Source of the DNA: Arthrobacter sp. MYb227
GTDB lineage: Bacteria; Actinomycetota; Actinomycetes; Actinomycetales; Micrococcaceae
Direction of reading: 5' to 3'
DNA length: 64,000 nucleotides
Assembly: GCF_002975435.1 (NCBI RefSeq)
Contig: NZ_PCPT01000003.1
Location: 1 to 64,000, forward strand
The position numbers and the translations under genes are program-made. Under the pieces are notes generated by a model. The model had not been told where the DNA came from, did no database searches, and saw nothing but the letters and a program-made list of their open reading frames with translations. Positions 1 through 7,492 of the stretch are shown here, piece after piece. Within the stretch, counting starts at the first letter, position 1. The number at the start of each line of letters is the position of its first letter.

Positions 1-116
1 GGGGGGGGAAGGCGTGGTGAACTAGCCGAGGATTGCCGCGGGAAGACCACTCACATGCCGGCTATTCGTGTGCGGCGCATGAAGAAGCTGTTGATCATAG
101 CCCAGTGGGCTCGGTC

Positions 117-620
117 ATGGATGAGGAAAGATACTTGGGCATTTCCATCGACAAGCACTGCCCAATACATGGAATCGATGCGGTGAATGCGATGACCGCT
201 ACGGAATTTGCTGCACAGACACTGAATCAGGCATGGATCTGGAACCGGTCATCGACCCATCCCTTGAATGCCGTTGAAAACACCACCGCGGTTCTTGGCT
301 TCGCCGGAACCGGACTATTGGGCCGCGTTGGGATCCTTGATGATGAGGGCTTTACACAAATTCCGGGCTCACCAGTTCAACCGCTAGAAAACTATGCCCT
401 GATGAAGCTTGAAGAAACACTGTGGAAGAGAAATAGTGCACGAATTCCACGGTCTAATCCAGCACCACTCATCGGAATGATTGATGAACTGGATTTACAT
501 GGTTTAGGCATATTCGGCAGTATCCGATGCTACAGGCACGCCCATCCCATATTTGTCCCTACCGATGTGACTAATCATTGGTGGCCACGGGCAGAAAAAC
601 GATCTCCTTGGCGTGCTTGA
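117..620 (+). CDS. hypothetical protein, paralogue of the IS-interrupted remnant at 5.3 kb
   Basis: I do not recognise this protein. The frame is open from a TTG at 33; the ATG at 117 (MDEERYLG...) is the more natural start, giving about 167 residues, but no clear ribosome-binding site decides it. Residues around 160-210 bp encode CPIHGIDAVNAMTATEF, which matches CPVHGIEAINALSAIEF encoded at 5330-5380, next to the right end of the IS605-type element. The two are therefore diverged members of one family. The 3' end overlaps the convergent isochorismatase gene by about 50 bases, which is unusual for two healthy genes and may mean this one is decaying at its C-terminus. No membrane segment or signal peptide is visible. 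Confidence 0.4.
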   Translation: MDEERYLGISIDKHCPIHGIDAVNAMTATEFAAQTLNQAWIWNRSSTHPLNAVENTTAVLGFAGTGLLGRVGILDDEGFTQIPGSPVQPLENYALMKLEETLWKRNSARIPRSNPAPLIGMIDELDLHGLGIFGSIRCYRHAHPIFVPTDVTNHWWPRAEKRSPWRA

Positions 621-1140
621 GCAGAAAATCCTGGTTCGGGTAGTCAAGCGTGGCAAAGTATTTGTTGGTATGGGAAATGATCTGATCCCCGGTTAACGTT
701 TGGCCCTCGAAGGTTTCCGCACCGGTGGTGTGAGCATCGCGCACCACAGTCACATCAAAGCCCATCGCCGCGGCACGTCCGGCAACCGTCCGCACGCTGT
801 AATCTGACTGCGCACCACACACCACAAGGTGATTGATCACTGCGGTATTCAGTGCCGCATGGAACCCGGTGCCGGTAAAGGCATCACGGTAGGACTTGAA
901 GATCCGATGTTCCCCATCGAGCGGATCGAGGCCTGCTGCCAGTCGCCAAGATGCCGAATGACGTTCAAAGTCGCGTTCGTCCTGGATCCAAAAGATCGGT
1001 GTTCCGGTATCACGAGCCTGAGCAACAAGCTCCTGGATGCGGGCAACAATCTTTTTGGGGTGCACACAGTTATCAATCACGCCCTGCTGCATGTTGACAA
1101 TGACCAATGCTGTGTTTGTGCCTGACTGTTCTTCATCCAT
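571..1140 (-). CDS. isochorismatase-family cysteine hydrolase (catalytic Asp replaced)
   Basis: The fold is that of the isochorismatase/nicotinamidase superfamily, about 189 residues from the ATG at 1140 (an upstream in-frame start at 1164 is possible). The first beta strand reads TALVIVNMQQGV. Family members usually have Asp where this has Asn (VxDxQ), and that Asp is part of the Asp-Lys-Cys triad. The Lys (IFKSYRDAF) and the Cys (VVCGAQSDYSVRTVA) are present, the latter with the usual cis-peptide context before it. Substrate cannot be told; relatives hydrolyse amides or vinyl ethers such as nicotinamide, carbamoylsarcosine or isochorismate. It lies 57 bases downstream of the patatin-like gene on the same strand, so the two may be co-transcribed. 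Family assignment is firm; activity is uncertain because of the Asp-to-Asn change. Confidence 0.8.
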   Translation of the reverse strand: MDEEQSGTNTALVIVNMQQGVIDNCVHPKKIVARIQELVAQARDTGTPIFWIQDERDFERHSASWRLAAGLDPLDGEHRIFKSYRDAFTGTGFHAALNTAVINHLVVCGAQSDYSVRTVAGRAAAMGFDVTVVRDAHTTGAETFEGQTLTGDQIISHTNKYFATLDYPNQDFLLKHAKEIVFLPVATND

Positions 1141-1197
1141 ATGTGCAGTATTGCACTGGCACACCCGGAATACCGGCAGGCACCGCCGATGCGCGCC

Positions 1198-2133
1198 TCA
1201 GTGCCAGAAATTGGTGAGAACCCCAGCCAACGCTTGGCCCTGAGTGTATCCCGCTCGCGCGGCGGGTAAACGCGTCGAAAGATCCATCAGATTGCCGCCA
1301 AAAGCGGTACGTGAGTCGGCATCTGGAAAGAGTGTTTCCACTTGGCTTCCGGCCGCGCGTAGTTCGGCAATCTGTGCCGCAAGCTGCGTTCCCCATTCCA
1401 GCGGGTGCCGAGTGCGTCCACCTAAGGGGGAGAGGACGAGTACTCGCAAGAAACCCTCGGCTAAATCGGCATTTTCGTTTCTGCGGTAACCACCGTCAAT
1501 ATATTTGTTCTTGCCGATCCGGTAGGGCGGAGAACCAAAACCACTTGACGTGCTCGCGGCAACAGCATCCACCAACGACACACCACTGAACTTGTCGAAC
1601 ACCATTGGTTCGCCGGTGTGCGCGTCAACTGCGGTAATCAGCACCTCTTGTTCGGGCCATTGCTGGCTCGGGAGCCGAGCAGCCACAATGTCATGCCAGC
1701 GTGATTGCCACGTATTTTCCACATCGTCATCGAACTCGAGGGCGGCAGCTCCTATCCGGCGTCGCATATCGGCTGCATTCAAGGAATCCGCGATGATCTT
1801 ATTTGTCCTTGCCAAATGATCGTTGACGGTTCCACCGCGAGGGCTGCGCACAATACCTCCAACCGCACTATTCGCCTGTGGGGGAGCCGCCTCAAGGATC
1901 TGGGTAAACAGCGTGGCAGGATTTGCCCCGGTGATCTGCGCTGCCGCAGTGGCGCCGGCAGATGTGCCGATAATGAGATCGGCTTGCCTAAGATCAAGCC
2001 CGGCCTCGTAGAGACCGGTAATGATTCCAATTTCCCACGCGTTACCGGCTGCTCCGCCGCCGTGCAGGACCAATGCCCGATCGGAGGCCGTGGCAGAAAT
2101 GAATGGTGATGGTGAAAACGAATGATCTTTCAT
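1198..2133 (-). CDS. patatin-like phospholipase / acyl hydrolase
   Basis: A 311-residue protein with the three marks of bacterial patatins: a glycine-rich oxyanion loop (LHGGGAAGNAW, about residues 23-33), the nucleophile elbow GTSAG (about 56-60) and the DGG of the Ser-Asp dyad (YIDGGYRRNE, about 213-222). It should hydrolyse fatty-acyl ester bonds of phospholipids or other lipids, with Ser and Asp as catalytic pair. There is no clear signal peptide, so it is probably cytoplasmic or membrane-associated. A GAAAGG sequence lies 8 bases before the ATG and supports this start. The isochorismatase-like gene follows on the same strand; a PIG-L deacetylase diverges upstream across a 240-base gap. 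Confidence 0.85.
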   Translation of the reverse strand: MKDHSFSPSPFISATASDRALVLHGGGAAGNAWEIGIITGLYEAGLDLRQADLIIGTSAGATAAAQITGANPATLFTQILEAAPPQANSAVGGIVRSPRGGTVNDHLARTNKIIADSLNAADMRRRIGAAALEFDDDVENTWQSRWHDIVAARLPSQQWPEQEVLITAVDAHTGEPMVFDKFSGVSLVDAVAASTSSGFGSPPYRIGKNKYIDGGYRRNENADLAEGFLRVLVLSPLGGRTRHPLEWGTQLAAQIAELRAAGSQVETLFPDADSRTAFGGNLMDLSTRLPAARAGYTQGQALAGVLTNFWH

Positions 2134-2373
2134 GGGAGCTGCCTTTCACGAAGATGCATGTCTTGGCGTTCCCTCGAGGCAACCAACGCGGTATTGCTTT
2201 TGTGGGGGTGGTGAATTTCGAGTCAAATTCTGGCGTAAACTTTATTGGGAATGCACTTGCTGTTTGAGGTTTTACAACCGGTGAAAATTTACACCTTTCA
2301 TGACTTTGAAGCAAGGGAATCCTGCCGTAGTACGCACTGTTCTAGAGACCAATGCAGGACTAGAATTCCATCC
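2134..2373. promoter_or_regulatory. divergent intergenic region with leaderless -10 for the PIG-L gene
   Basis: The gap separates the divergent patatin and PIG-L genes. On the plus strand TAGAAT at 2361-2366 ends seven bases before the ATG at 2374, a -10 placement that would start transcription at the start codon itself. No good -35 match is apparent. I see no operator-like palindrome. Confidence 0.4.
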
Positions 2374-3165
2374 ATGAAAGAGCCGCATACCATCGCGGTA
2401 ATTGTTGCTCACCCGGATGATGATGCCTATGGATGTGCAGGATCCATAGCACTGCACGAGCACGACCCGGGGTTCCGCTTCATCTTGGTTCTTGCCACCG
2501 ACGGCGCCGCAGGGCAAATCTCCCGTGGGGTTCCGGCAACACGCGAAACCTTAGGTGCATGGCGCCGAACTGAAAGCGCAAATGCCTGGCGTGCGCACGG
2601 GACCATTCCTGCTCGCCACGAATGGCTCGGTTACCAAGACGGACATGTGCACGAGGTTGATCCGGCCGAGTTAGCCAGCAAAATACATGAGATCTTGGTT
2701 CAAGAACGACCTCAAATCGTGGCAACTTTCGGCCCCGATGGGATTACCGGGCACCGAGATCATATTGCTATTGGACAGGCAACCGACACGGCTTTCGAAA
2801 GCGCACGAGCCGTCCCCGGGCCGGGTTTACGCCGGCTGATCCACGGCGCCATTAGAACTTCGGTCTTTCAACGTTGGAATGCGGCTCGGGTGCGGGATGG
2901 GCTCACAGCGTGGAACCCGTTGCTTGAATATCACTTAAGGCCAGTACCGGATGACATGATTGGCATCGAGGTTGACACAAGCGCCGTGGCACACAGGATC
3001 GTTGCTGGCCTGCGCGAACATCGGAGTCAACGGGATGTACTTGTGGACCCGGGCAGAGACGATGCTGCTTGGGTTCGTACGGTCAGTAGGGAACCCTCCG
3101 TGCTGATCTGGCCACCGCGGCAACCCGGTACGGCCGTACTGAGTGATCTCTTTGAAGGGCTCTAA
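2374..3165 (+). CDS. PIG-L / LmbE-family zinc deacetylase
   Basis: A 263-residue member of the family that includes MshB and Mca of mycothiol metabolism and bacillithiol BshB. The metal-binding signature AHPDDDAYGCAG stands near the N-terminus (residues 10-21; the usual AHPDDE has its Glu changed to Asp), and the second metal/catalytic part GHRDHIAIGQAT follows near residue 127-138. It should remove an N-acyl group from an amino sugar or a related amide. The open frame extends upstream to 2245, but the ATG at 2374 fits the family's N-terminus and lies seven bases after a TAGAAT hexamer. It is not MshB or Mca by context, as no mycothiol genes are near. Substrate unknown. Confidence 0.8.
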   Translation: MKEPHTIAVIVAHPDDDAYGCAGSIALHEHDPGFRFILVLATDGAAGQISRGVPATRETLGAWRRTESANAWRAHGTIPARHEWLGYQDGHVHEVDPAELASKIHEILVQERPQIVATFGPDGITGHRDHIAIGQATDTAFESARAVPGPGLRRLIHGAIRTSVFQRWNAARVRDGLTAWNPLLEYHLRPVPDDMIGIEVDTSAVAHRIVAGLREHRSQRDVLVDPGRDDAAWVRTVSREPSVLIWPPRQPGTAVLSDLFEGL

Positions 3166-3489
3166 GCTCTCATCGCCTGACAAAAAGTACTAGGTACGCC
3201 CCTTTCGAGCGCGACAGCTAAAGATCTGGACATGCTTGCCATCCCCATCATTGCACTCACTCTATTAGATCGTTGTATGGCTGACACAAGTACTCCAAGA
3301 ACAGATCGCTGGAGACGTTGTACTGGATATTCCGGTAGACCACACTATCGGACCACTGCTTTTCGGTCGCGCGATGAACGTCGTTGAATATGCTTAGACT
3401 CAGCTTCCGGGGTGTATTTGCGGCGCGAAAGAACGTGAACAAAAAGACCACGCCTATGCCGTGCTGTCACCGGGGGTGGGGTCTGGGGT
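3166..3489. other. intergenic stretch left of the IS element
   Basis: No gene is supported here. One plus-strand frame is open from about 3269 to 3394 but has no start codon or ribosome-binding site and resembles nothing I know. It could be the decayed left part of the gene interrupted by the IS element, but its sequence does not match the related gene at 117-620. Confidence 0.3.
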
Positions 3490-3538
3490 CGTGATGCCCC
3501 GGCTTTAGCCGTGGGAGGGATAGGTCCCAGTGTGTGGA

Positions 3539-3985
3539 TTAGACTTGGCGCTGGTCCGCGATGTACTGCTTGATAATGCTTTGGGGTGCTCCGCCGATTG
3601 TGGAGACGAAGTAGGAGTTGGTCCATAGGGTTGGGAGGCGCCGTTTGAGTGAAGGAAACTCTTGGCGCAGTGTTCGAGATGACCTGCCTTTGCAGTTTCT
3701 GATGAATTTTGCGATCCCATATTGGGGGTCAACCGACACGAGCATGTGAATGTGGTCGGGCATGGTTTCGCTTTCTTCGATCATTGCACCAGCTTCCGAG
3801 GCAACTTCCTGAATGATTTCCACCAGACGCTCATCGACTGGCCCGGGGTCTCCTGCTATGGGTGGGTTGTTTGCTGCGGGATCGTTGGAGGTGATGACTG
3901 GGCGGCGGTATTTGGGGCACCAGACCACGTGGTACCAGCATCTGTAGGTGGTGTTTTTGTTTCGACGGAGTGTTTCGAGGCTCAT
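3539..3985 (-). CDS. tnpA: IS200/IS605-family Y1 transposase TnpA
   Basis: A 148-residue single-strand DNA transposase of the HUH class. The HUH motif is HIHML (about residues 77-81) and the nucleophilic tyrosine is in IIKQYIADQ near residue 142. The N-terminal YHVVWCPKYRRPV segment is typical. Between the first strand and helix A there is an extra Asn/Pro/Gly-rich stretch (SNDPAANNPPIAGDPGPV) that most TnpA proteins lack; it sits in a surface loop and need not abolish activity. The frame is otherwise intact, so the enzyme may still be able to move the element even though its tnpB partner is broken. Confidence 0.9.
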   Translation of the reverse strand: MSLETLRRNKNTTYRCWYHVVWCPKYRRPVITSNDPAANNPPIAGDPGPVDERLVEIIQEVASEAGAMIEESETMPDHIHMLVSVDPQYGIAKFIRNCKGRSSRTLRQEFPSLKRRLPTLWTNSYFVSTIGGAPQSIIKQYIADQRQV

Positions 3986-4024
3986 GCTTGAGCGTATATG
4001 GCAGTTGCTTGCATACTGGTGGGT

Positions 4025-5279
4025 ATGAAGGTTCGGTACAACTACCGACTACGGCCCGGCACAAGCGCTCGGCGCTATCTGGTTCGTGAATTTGGTATGT
4101 GCCGGTACGTATGAAACCACATGGTTTCGATGTCCAGTGACCTTCATGAACTCAAGTTCTCAATCTTGCTTTCGGGTGCCGAGGCCGAAACCTTTGGACC
4201 CGCTGGTGCAGATAAATTCTTAACCAAACTGCGCGCTACCACCGTTTCCGAGGACGGCGTGAAATGATTGGCGCAAGGATCCTCGGTCGCTCAACAACAG
4301 ATGGTGCGAGACTTCTCTACCTCACGCACCCGGGCACTCAAAGACATCATTAATTCCAAGCCCATCACCCAGCGTGCCGGCCTGCCCGGGTTCAAGAGCC
4401 GCAAAACCTCTTTGATTTCGTTGAACTACACCACCCGTGGATTCTCGCTCAAACCCGATACGACCGGGAAGATCAGCATTCCCGTGGTGTGGTCCAGAAC
4501 CTTGCTGGCTGCCCCATCTTCGGTACGCGTCAGCCAGGACTCACGGGGGCACTTGTACGCTTCCTTCGTCATCGAAGCACCCGAAGCCGTGTATCCCGCG
4601 ACCCAGGGTGATTATGCGCTCGGGTTGGACTGGGGGTGTGAGTGAAACAGCGACCACCGCACGAGTTGATCGCGCGACCGGGGTCATCGATGAAGCCACC
4701 GCGTGGGATTTGCCCCACCAGGAACATGGGAAGAGGACGGCCCAGGAGCATGCCACTGCTCAGCGTCAGATAGCCAGGCGGCGCAAGCCCAAGGGTCAGG
4801 AACAAACTCACGGGTACCGGCTAGCACGATTCAAGGCAGCCAGGGCACACAAGAAGGTTGCTCGCCAGCGCAAGGACGATGCCCACAAGTGGGCGAAGAA
4901 ACTGGTGAGCGATCATCAGTATCTTGCGGTAGAAGATTTCAAGCCCAAGTTCATAGCCAAGAGCACCATGGCCAGGAAGGCTGCTGAGGCGACCATTGCC
5001 ACCACCAAGGCCATCCTTATTTTTCAGGCCCTCAAGGCAGGAAGAACGCTCAAACTTGTCAGTCCACGGTATACCACCATGGACTGTGCACACTGCGGTG
5101 CGAGAGCCAAACACCGCTTACCCCTGGGGGAAAGAACCTATAGCTGCACCGGCTGTGGTGTTTCTCGATCTAGAGATAAAAACTCCGCCGCCGTGATGGT
5201 GGACAGGGCCGGTTTCAGCTCTGCTAACACTAAGAGTCTCAGACTTGCCTTGGCCGCCGTGCCACAGCGAGCAGCTTGA
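4025..5279 (+). pseudogene. tnpB: tnpB (RuvC-type RNA-guided nuclease) pseudogene
   Basis: Reading from the ATG at 4025 gives a TnpB-like protein (MKVRYNYRLRPG...) with two in-frame TGA codons, at 4112-4114 and 4265-4267. Both fall where relatives have Trp (CRYV-W-NHMV and VK-W-LAQGSSV). A third lesion is one extra G in the run near 4631, which shifts LGLDWG into a stop; the correct frame resumes as VSETATTARV. The RuvC residues are all still readable: DWG (first Asp), LAVEDF (Glu) and SRDKNSA (last Asp). So is the zinc finger CAHCGA...CTGCGV. TnpB uses an RNA transcribed from the right end to cut DNA and favours retention of the element; here it cannot be made as one protein unless the stops are suppressed. 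Confidence 0.85.
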
Positions 5280-5318
5280 GTTAGGAACCCCCCGGCTTCA
5301 ACCGTGGGGAGGATTCAA

Positions 5319-5783
5319 TTGATGATGAATGTCCGGTGCATGGCATTGAAGCTATCAACGCACTCTCAGCGATTGAATTCCAACGCGTTGCCCAGCACAT
5401 GGGTATGGGGTGAAAACGCGAATGCACTACCGGTGAGACTTGGTGATCGAATCGAAATCATTGGTTTACATGGATGGGGGAGCAGCCCCCGACTGCTGGG
5501 GACCGCAATTCACGAGAAAGACCCAAATCGTCCAACGCATACGGGCCATTACCCCTGGCGAGCCCGCGAAATGAACAAACGTGAAGCGCGTAGCATTCGA
5601 TGGCGGGATGTGATTGATAGTGACCCGAATTGGCTCTCGGATAAGGAAAAAGATAGCCCCATCATCGATCACATTCGACTCGACTCCGTCGGGTTGCCCG
5701 GCTATGCGGTACGCACTGAGGGGAAACATCCTCAATCTGAAACCCATCCAACTTCCTTGGCTTTATTGAACGCACGCAACTAG
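5319..5783 (+). pseudogene. remnant of hypothetical gene interrupted by the IS element
   Basis: Directly after the right end of the insertion sequence the frame at 5321 reads DDECPVHGIEAINALSAIEF and stops at 5411-5413. A shift of one base near 5410 would join it to a longer open frame that continues as ENANALPVRLGDRIEIIG to a stop at 5783. The first part is clearly related to the gene at 117-620, so this is a second family member cut by the transposon and frame-shifted. The rest of the frame resembles nothing I recognise. I could not find the 5' part on the other side of the element. Confidence 0.5.
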
Positions 5784-6125
5784 GGAAAATGCAGATTTCG
5801 CGAAGGAACATCCATCTTCCACAGGTGTCTGCGCCTGAGCGTAAAGCCTGTGTTATCCACTATGAACCACGTTCTCCGTCTACCGATGGCCAGTGAGAAT
5901 TACCCTTGGGGAATTCCAGAGAATTCTGGATGTGTTTGTTAACGCAAAAAGACCCGTGGCCACGGGTCTGATTGCTGAAACTAACACCCATAAGGTGCGT
6001 TCCCAAGGGGTAATCCTTGGAGATACTGCATCTTTAGGATAACCCAAATTGGGCTTGGTAGCTCAAGAAATTGAGCCAAAAGTTCATGAGGGGCTGAACC
6101 TCTTCTGTGGAGGAGGTGAAACCCC
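5784..6125. other. hairpin-rich intergenic region
   Basis: No gene, but an unusual density of palindromes: near-complementary arms TACCCTTGGGGAA (about 5898) and TTCCCAAGGGGTA (about 6000) enclose the perfect 20-base palindrome at 5950-5969. Then come CCCAAATTGGG near 6043, GCTCAAGAAATTGAGC at 6061-6076 (six-pair stem with a GAAA loop) and GAGG/CCTC around 6090-6101. They end at a perfect AGGAGGTGA Shine-Dalgarno at 6111-6119. This could be a structured leader or small RNA; see findings. Confidence 0.45.
5950..5969 (-). terminator. rho-independent terminator (minus strand)
   Basis: AGACCCGTGGCCACGGGTCT is a perfect 20-base palindrome. On the minus strand it is followed by TTTTTGCG, the usual U-tract. 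It would end transcripts coming from the methyltransferase gene, whose stop is 370 bases upstream of it. Confidence 0.65.
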
Positions 6126-6194
6126 ATGGCGGGTAAGCCTCGGCGCGAGCTAAAGCATCAACCACCATGGGGGTGCATTGAACTTCGTGGTTAA
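6126..6194 (+). CDS. possible 22-residue peptide behind a perfect Shine-Dalgarno
   Basis: AGGAGGTGA (6111-6119), the exact complement of the 16S rRNA tail, stands six bases before an ATG that opens a 22-codon frame (starts MAGKPRREL) ending in TAA at 6192. The same frame continues after the stop to 6302 without a further stop, so a decayed ~58-codon gene is an equally good reading. I recognise neither. The quality of the ribosome-binding site, in a genome that often does without one, is the only strong evidence. Confidence 0.3.
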   Translation: MAGKPRRELKHQPPWGCIELRG

Positions 6195-6337
6195 TCTGGG
6201 CAGATTATTGCTCGAGATACTGCGCTGCTTCGTGCATCCGAACCCGTAATTGGGTGGTGGCGGGAGCTCACTTCGGTGTTCACCTGCCACCTTTCGGAGT
6301 AAAACGTTGTTAAAACCACCCGAACTTGATGAATCAC

Positions 6338-7492
6338 TTATGGTTTGGTCGAAACCGTAATCGTAAACTTGGGATTGCGCGCAATCTGGCGAGTGGGACC
6401 AACCAACTTTTCTAGTTGCCCACGATATCCAAGATGAGAGTTCCAAACACACCAAAGTTCACCACCCGGAGTCAAAACTCGGCCCGCATCTTTGATGAGT
6501 TTCAGCGCGATACCCGCATGCACCGTGTTTCCCATATGGAACGGAGGGTTCAACACCACCAGCTCTTCCGAACTATCTGCAAGCGAACCCAATGCATCAT
6601 CCTGCACTGCCGTGATCTGCTCAGAAACACCGTTTGCCAGAGCAGTTGCCGTAGTGGATGCCACAGCGGAGGCCGACTGATCACTTGCATGCACGGTGAG
6701 CTGCGTATATTTCAGTGTCATGAATGTGGCGATGGTTCCATTGCCGCAGCCAAGATCGACGGCGCGTGTTGCGGTGTCCGGAAGCTCGAGGTGTTCAAGC
6801 AGGAATCGGGTTCCCGGATCCAGTTTGGCACCGCCAAAGGTTTGCGCGAACGCACGTAATTCCAGTGGCTTCTCCAACCCCGCCGGCACGGACTGGGCCA
6901 ACGGAAAACGATCTGCCGGATACTGCGTGGCCGGTAGTAGCCCACTGGCCGTGAGCACCCGAGACTTCTGCCGCGCCAGCGAGACCGAAACAGTACCAAA
7001 GTAGCGACCCAGCACCTCGTTCATCGAAAGGTTCATATGTTTGATACGCCCGGAAGCCATGACGGTTACTGTGGGATCTGCATACCGGGCAATCGCCGCG
7101 GTGATCTCCTCCAGTGCATCGAGTGAACGCGGCAACGCGAGCAGTATCATTGTTGCACCGCCGAGTAGCTCAACACCTAAAGGAAGCGACACATACTCAT
7201 CGACAAAGCTGGGCAGAAGATTCTTCGCATTCGACTCGGTAGCCCGAACCCCGGAGAGCGCATCTTGATGAACGCGCAGCCCGCGAACGCCTGCATCTAG
7301 CGTGCCAAGGGTTAGTGCCCCGTAGTGATCCCCGAGCACCACGACCCGGCCAGGTTCGGCTGGCCAGCCGGCCTCTGCTGCTAGATCGAGTAATAGTCTG
7401 TCTGCTGCATCGACGGCGTGGAGGTTTTCTGCCTCAACATCGGGCCAACGTCGTAATGCTGAAAAATCTAGGCTCAACGAAGATCCACCCAT
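6338..7492 (-). CDS. class I SAM-dependent methyltransferase, RsmC/RlmG type
   Basis: A 384-residue two-domain protein: a degenerate N-terminal methyltransferase-like domain and a C-terminal catalytic domain with the SAM-binding DLGCGNGT (about residue 243) and the NPPFH motif (about 315). That motif is typical of enzymes that methylate the exocyclic amino group of guanine in rRNA (RsmC, m2G1207 of 16S; RlmG, m2G1835 of 23S). Length and architecture fit those families; which guanine it modifies cannot be told from sequence. Its start overlaps the end of the upstream YigZ-like gene by 19 bases, so the two are probably translated from one message. The terminator at 5950-5969 is the first one downstream. 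Confidence 0.8.
   Translation of the reverse strand: MGGSSLSLDFSALRRWPDVEAENLHAVDAADRLLLDLAAEAGWPAEPGRVVVLGDHYGALTLGTLDAGVRGLRVHQDALSGVRATESNAKNLLPSFVDEYVSLPLGVELLGGATMILLALPRSLDALEEITAAIARYADPTVTVMASGRIKHMNLSMNEVLGRYFGTVSVSLARQKSRVLTASGLLPATQYPADRFPLAQSVPAGLEKPLELRAFAQTFGGAKLDPGTRFLLEHLELPDTATRAVDLGCGNGTIATFMTLKYTQLTVHASDQSASAVASTTATALANGVSEQITAVQDDALGSLADSSEELVVLNPPFHMGNTVHAGIALKLIKDAGRVLTPGGELWCVWNSHLGYRGQLEKLVGPTRQIARNPKFTITVSTKP

Larger units (their letters stand above)
3490..5318. mobile_element. IS200/IS605-family insertion sequence with divergent tnpA and tnpB
   Basis: The element carries tnpA on the minus strand and tnpB on the plus strand, diverging from about 4.0 kb as in IS605. 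The right end after tnpB has a palindromic stem (CCCCCGGCTTCAACCGTGGGG, 5290-5308) followed by GGATTCAA, where TCAA at 5315-5318 fits the right cleavage tetranucleotide of several IS605-family members. Near the left end, beyond tnpA, a similar hairpin CCCCGGCTTTAGCCGTGGG lies at about 3497-3515. No terminal inverted repeat or target duplication is expected in this family. The coding sequence resuming at 5321 (DDECPVHG...) shows that the element sits inside, or at the edge of, another gene. The exact left boundary is not resolved. Confidence 0.8.

Noticed and set aside
3269-3394. Short plus-strand coding frame left of the IS element
   Set aside because: No start codon, no ribosome-binding site, preceded by a stop and no recognisable relative; could be chance.
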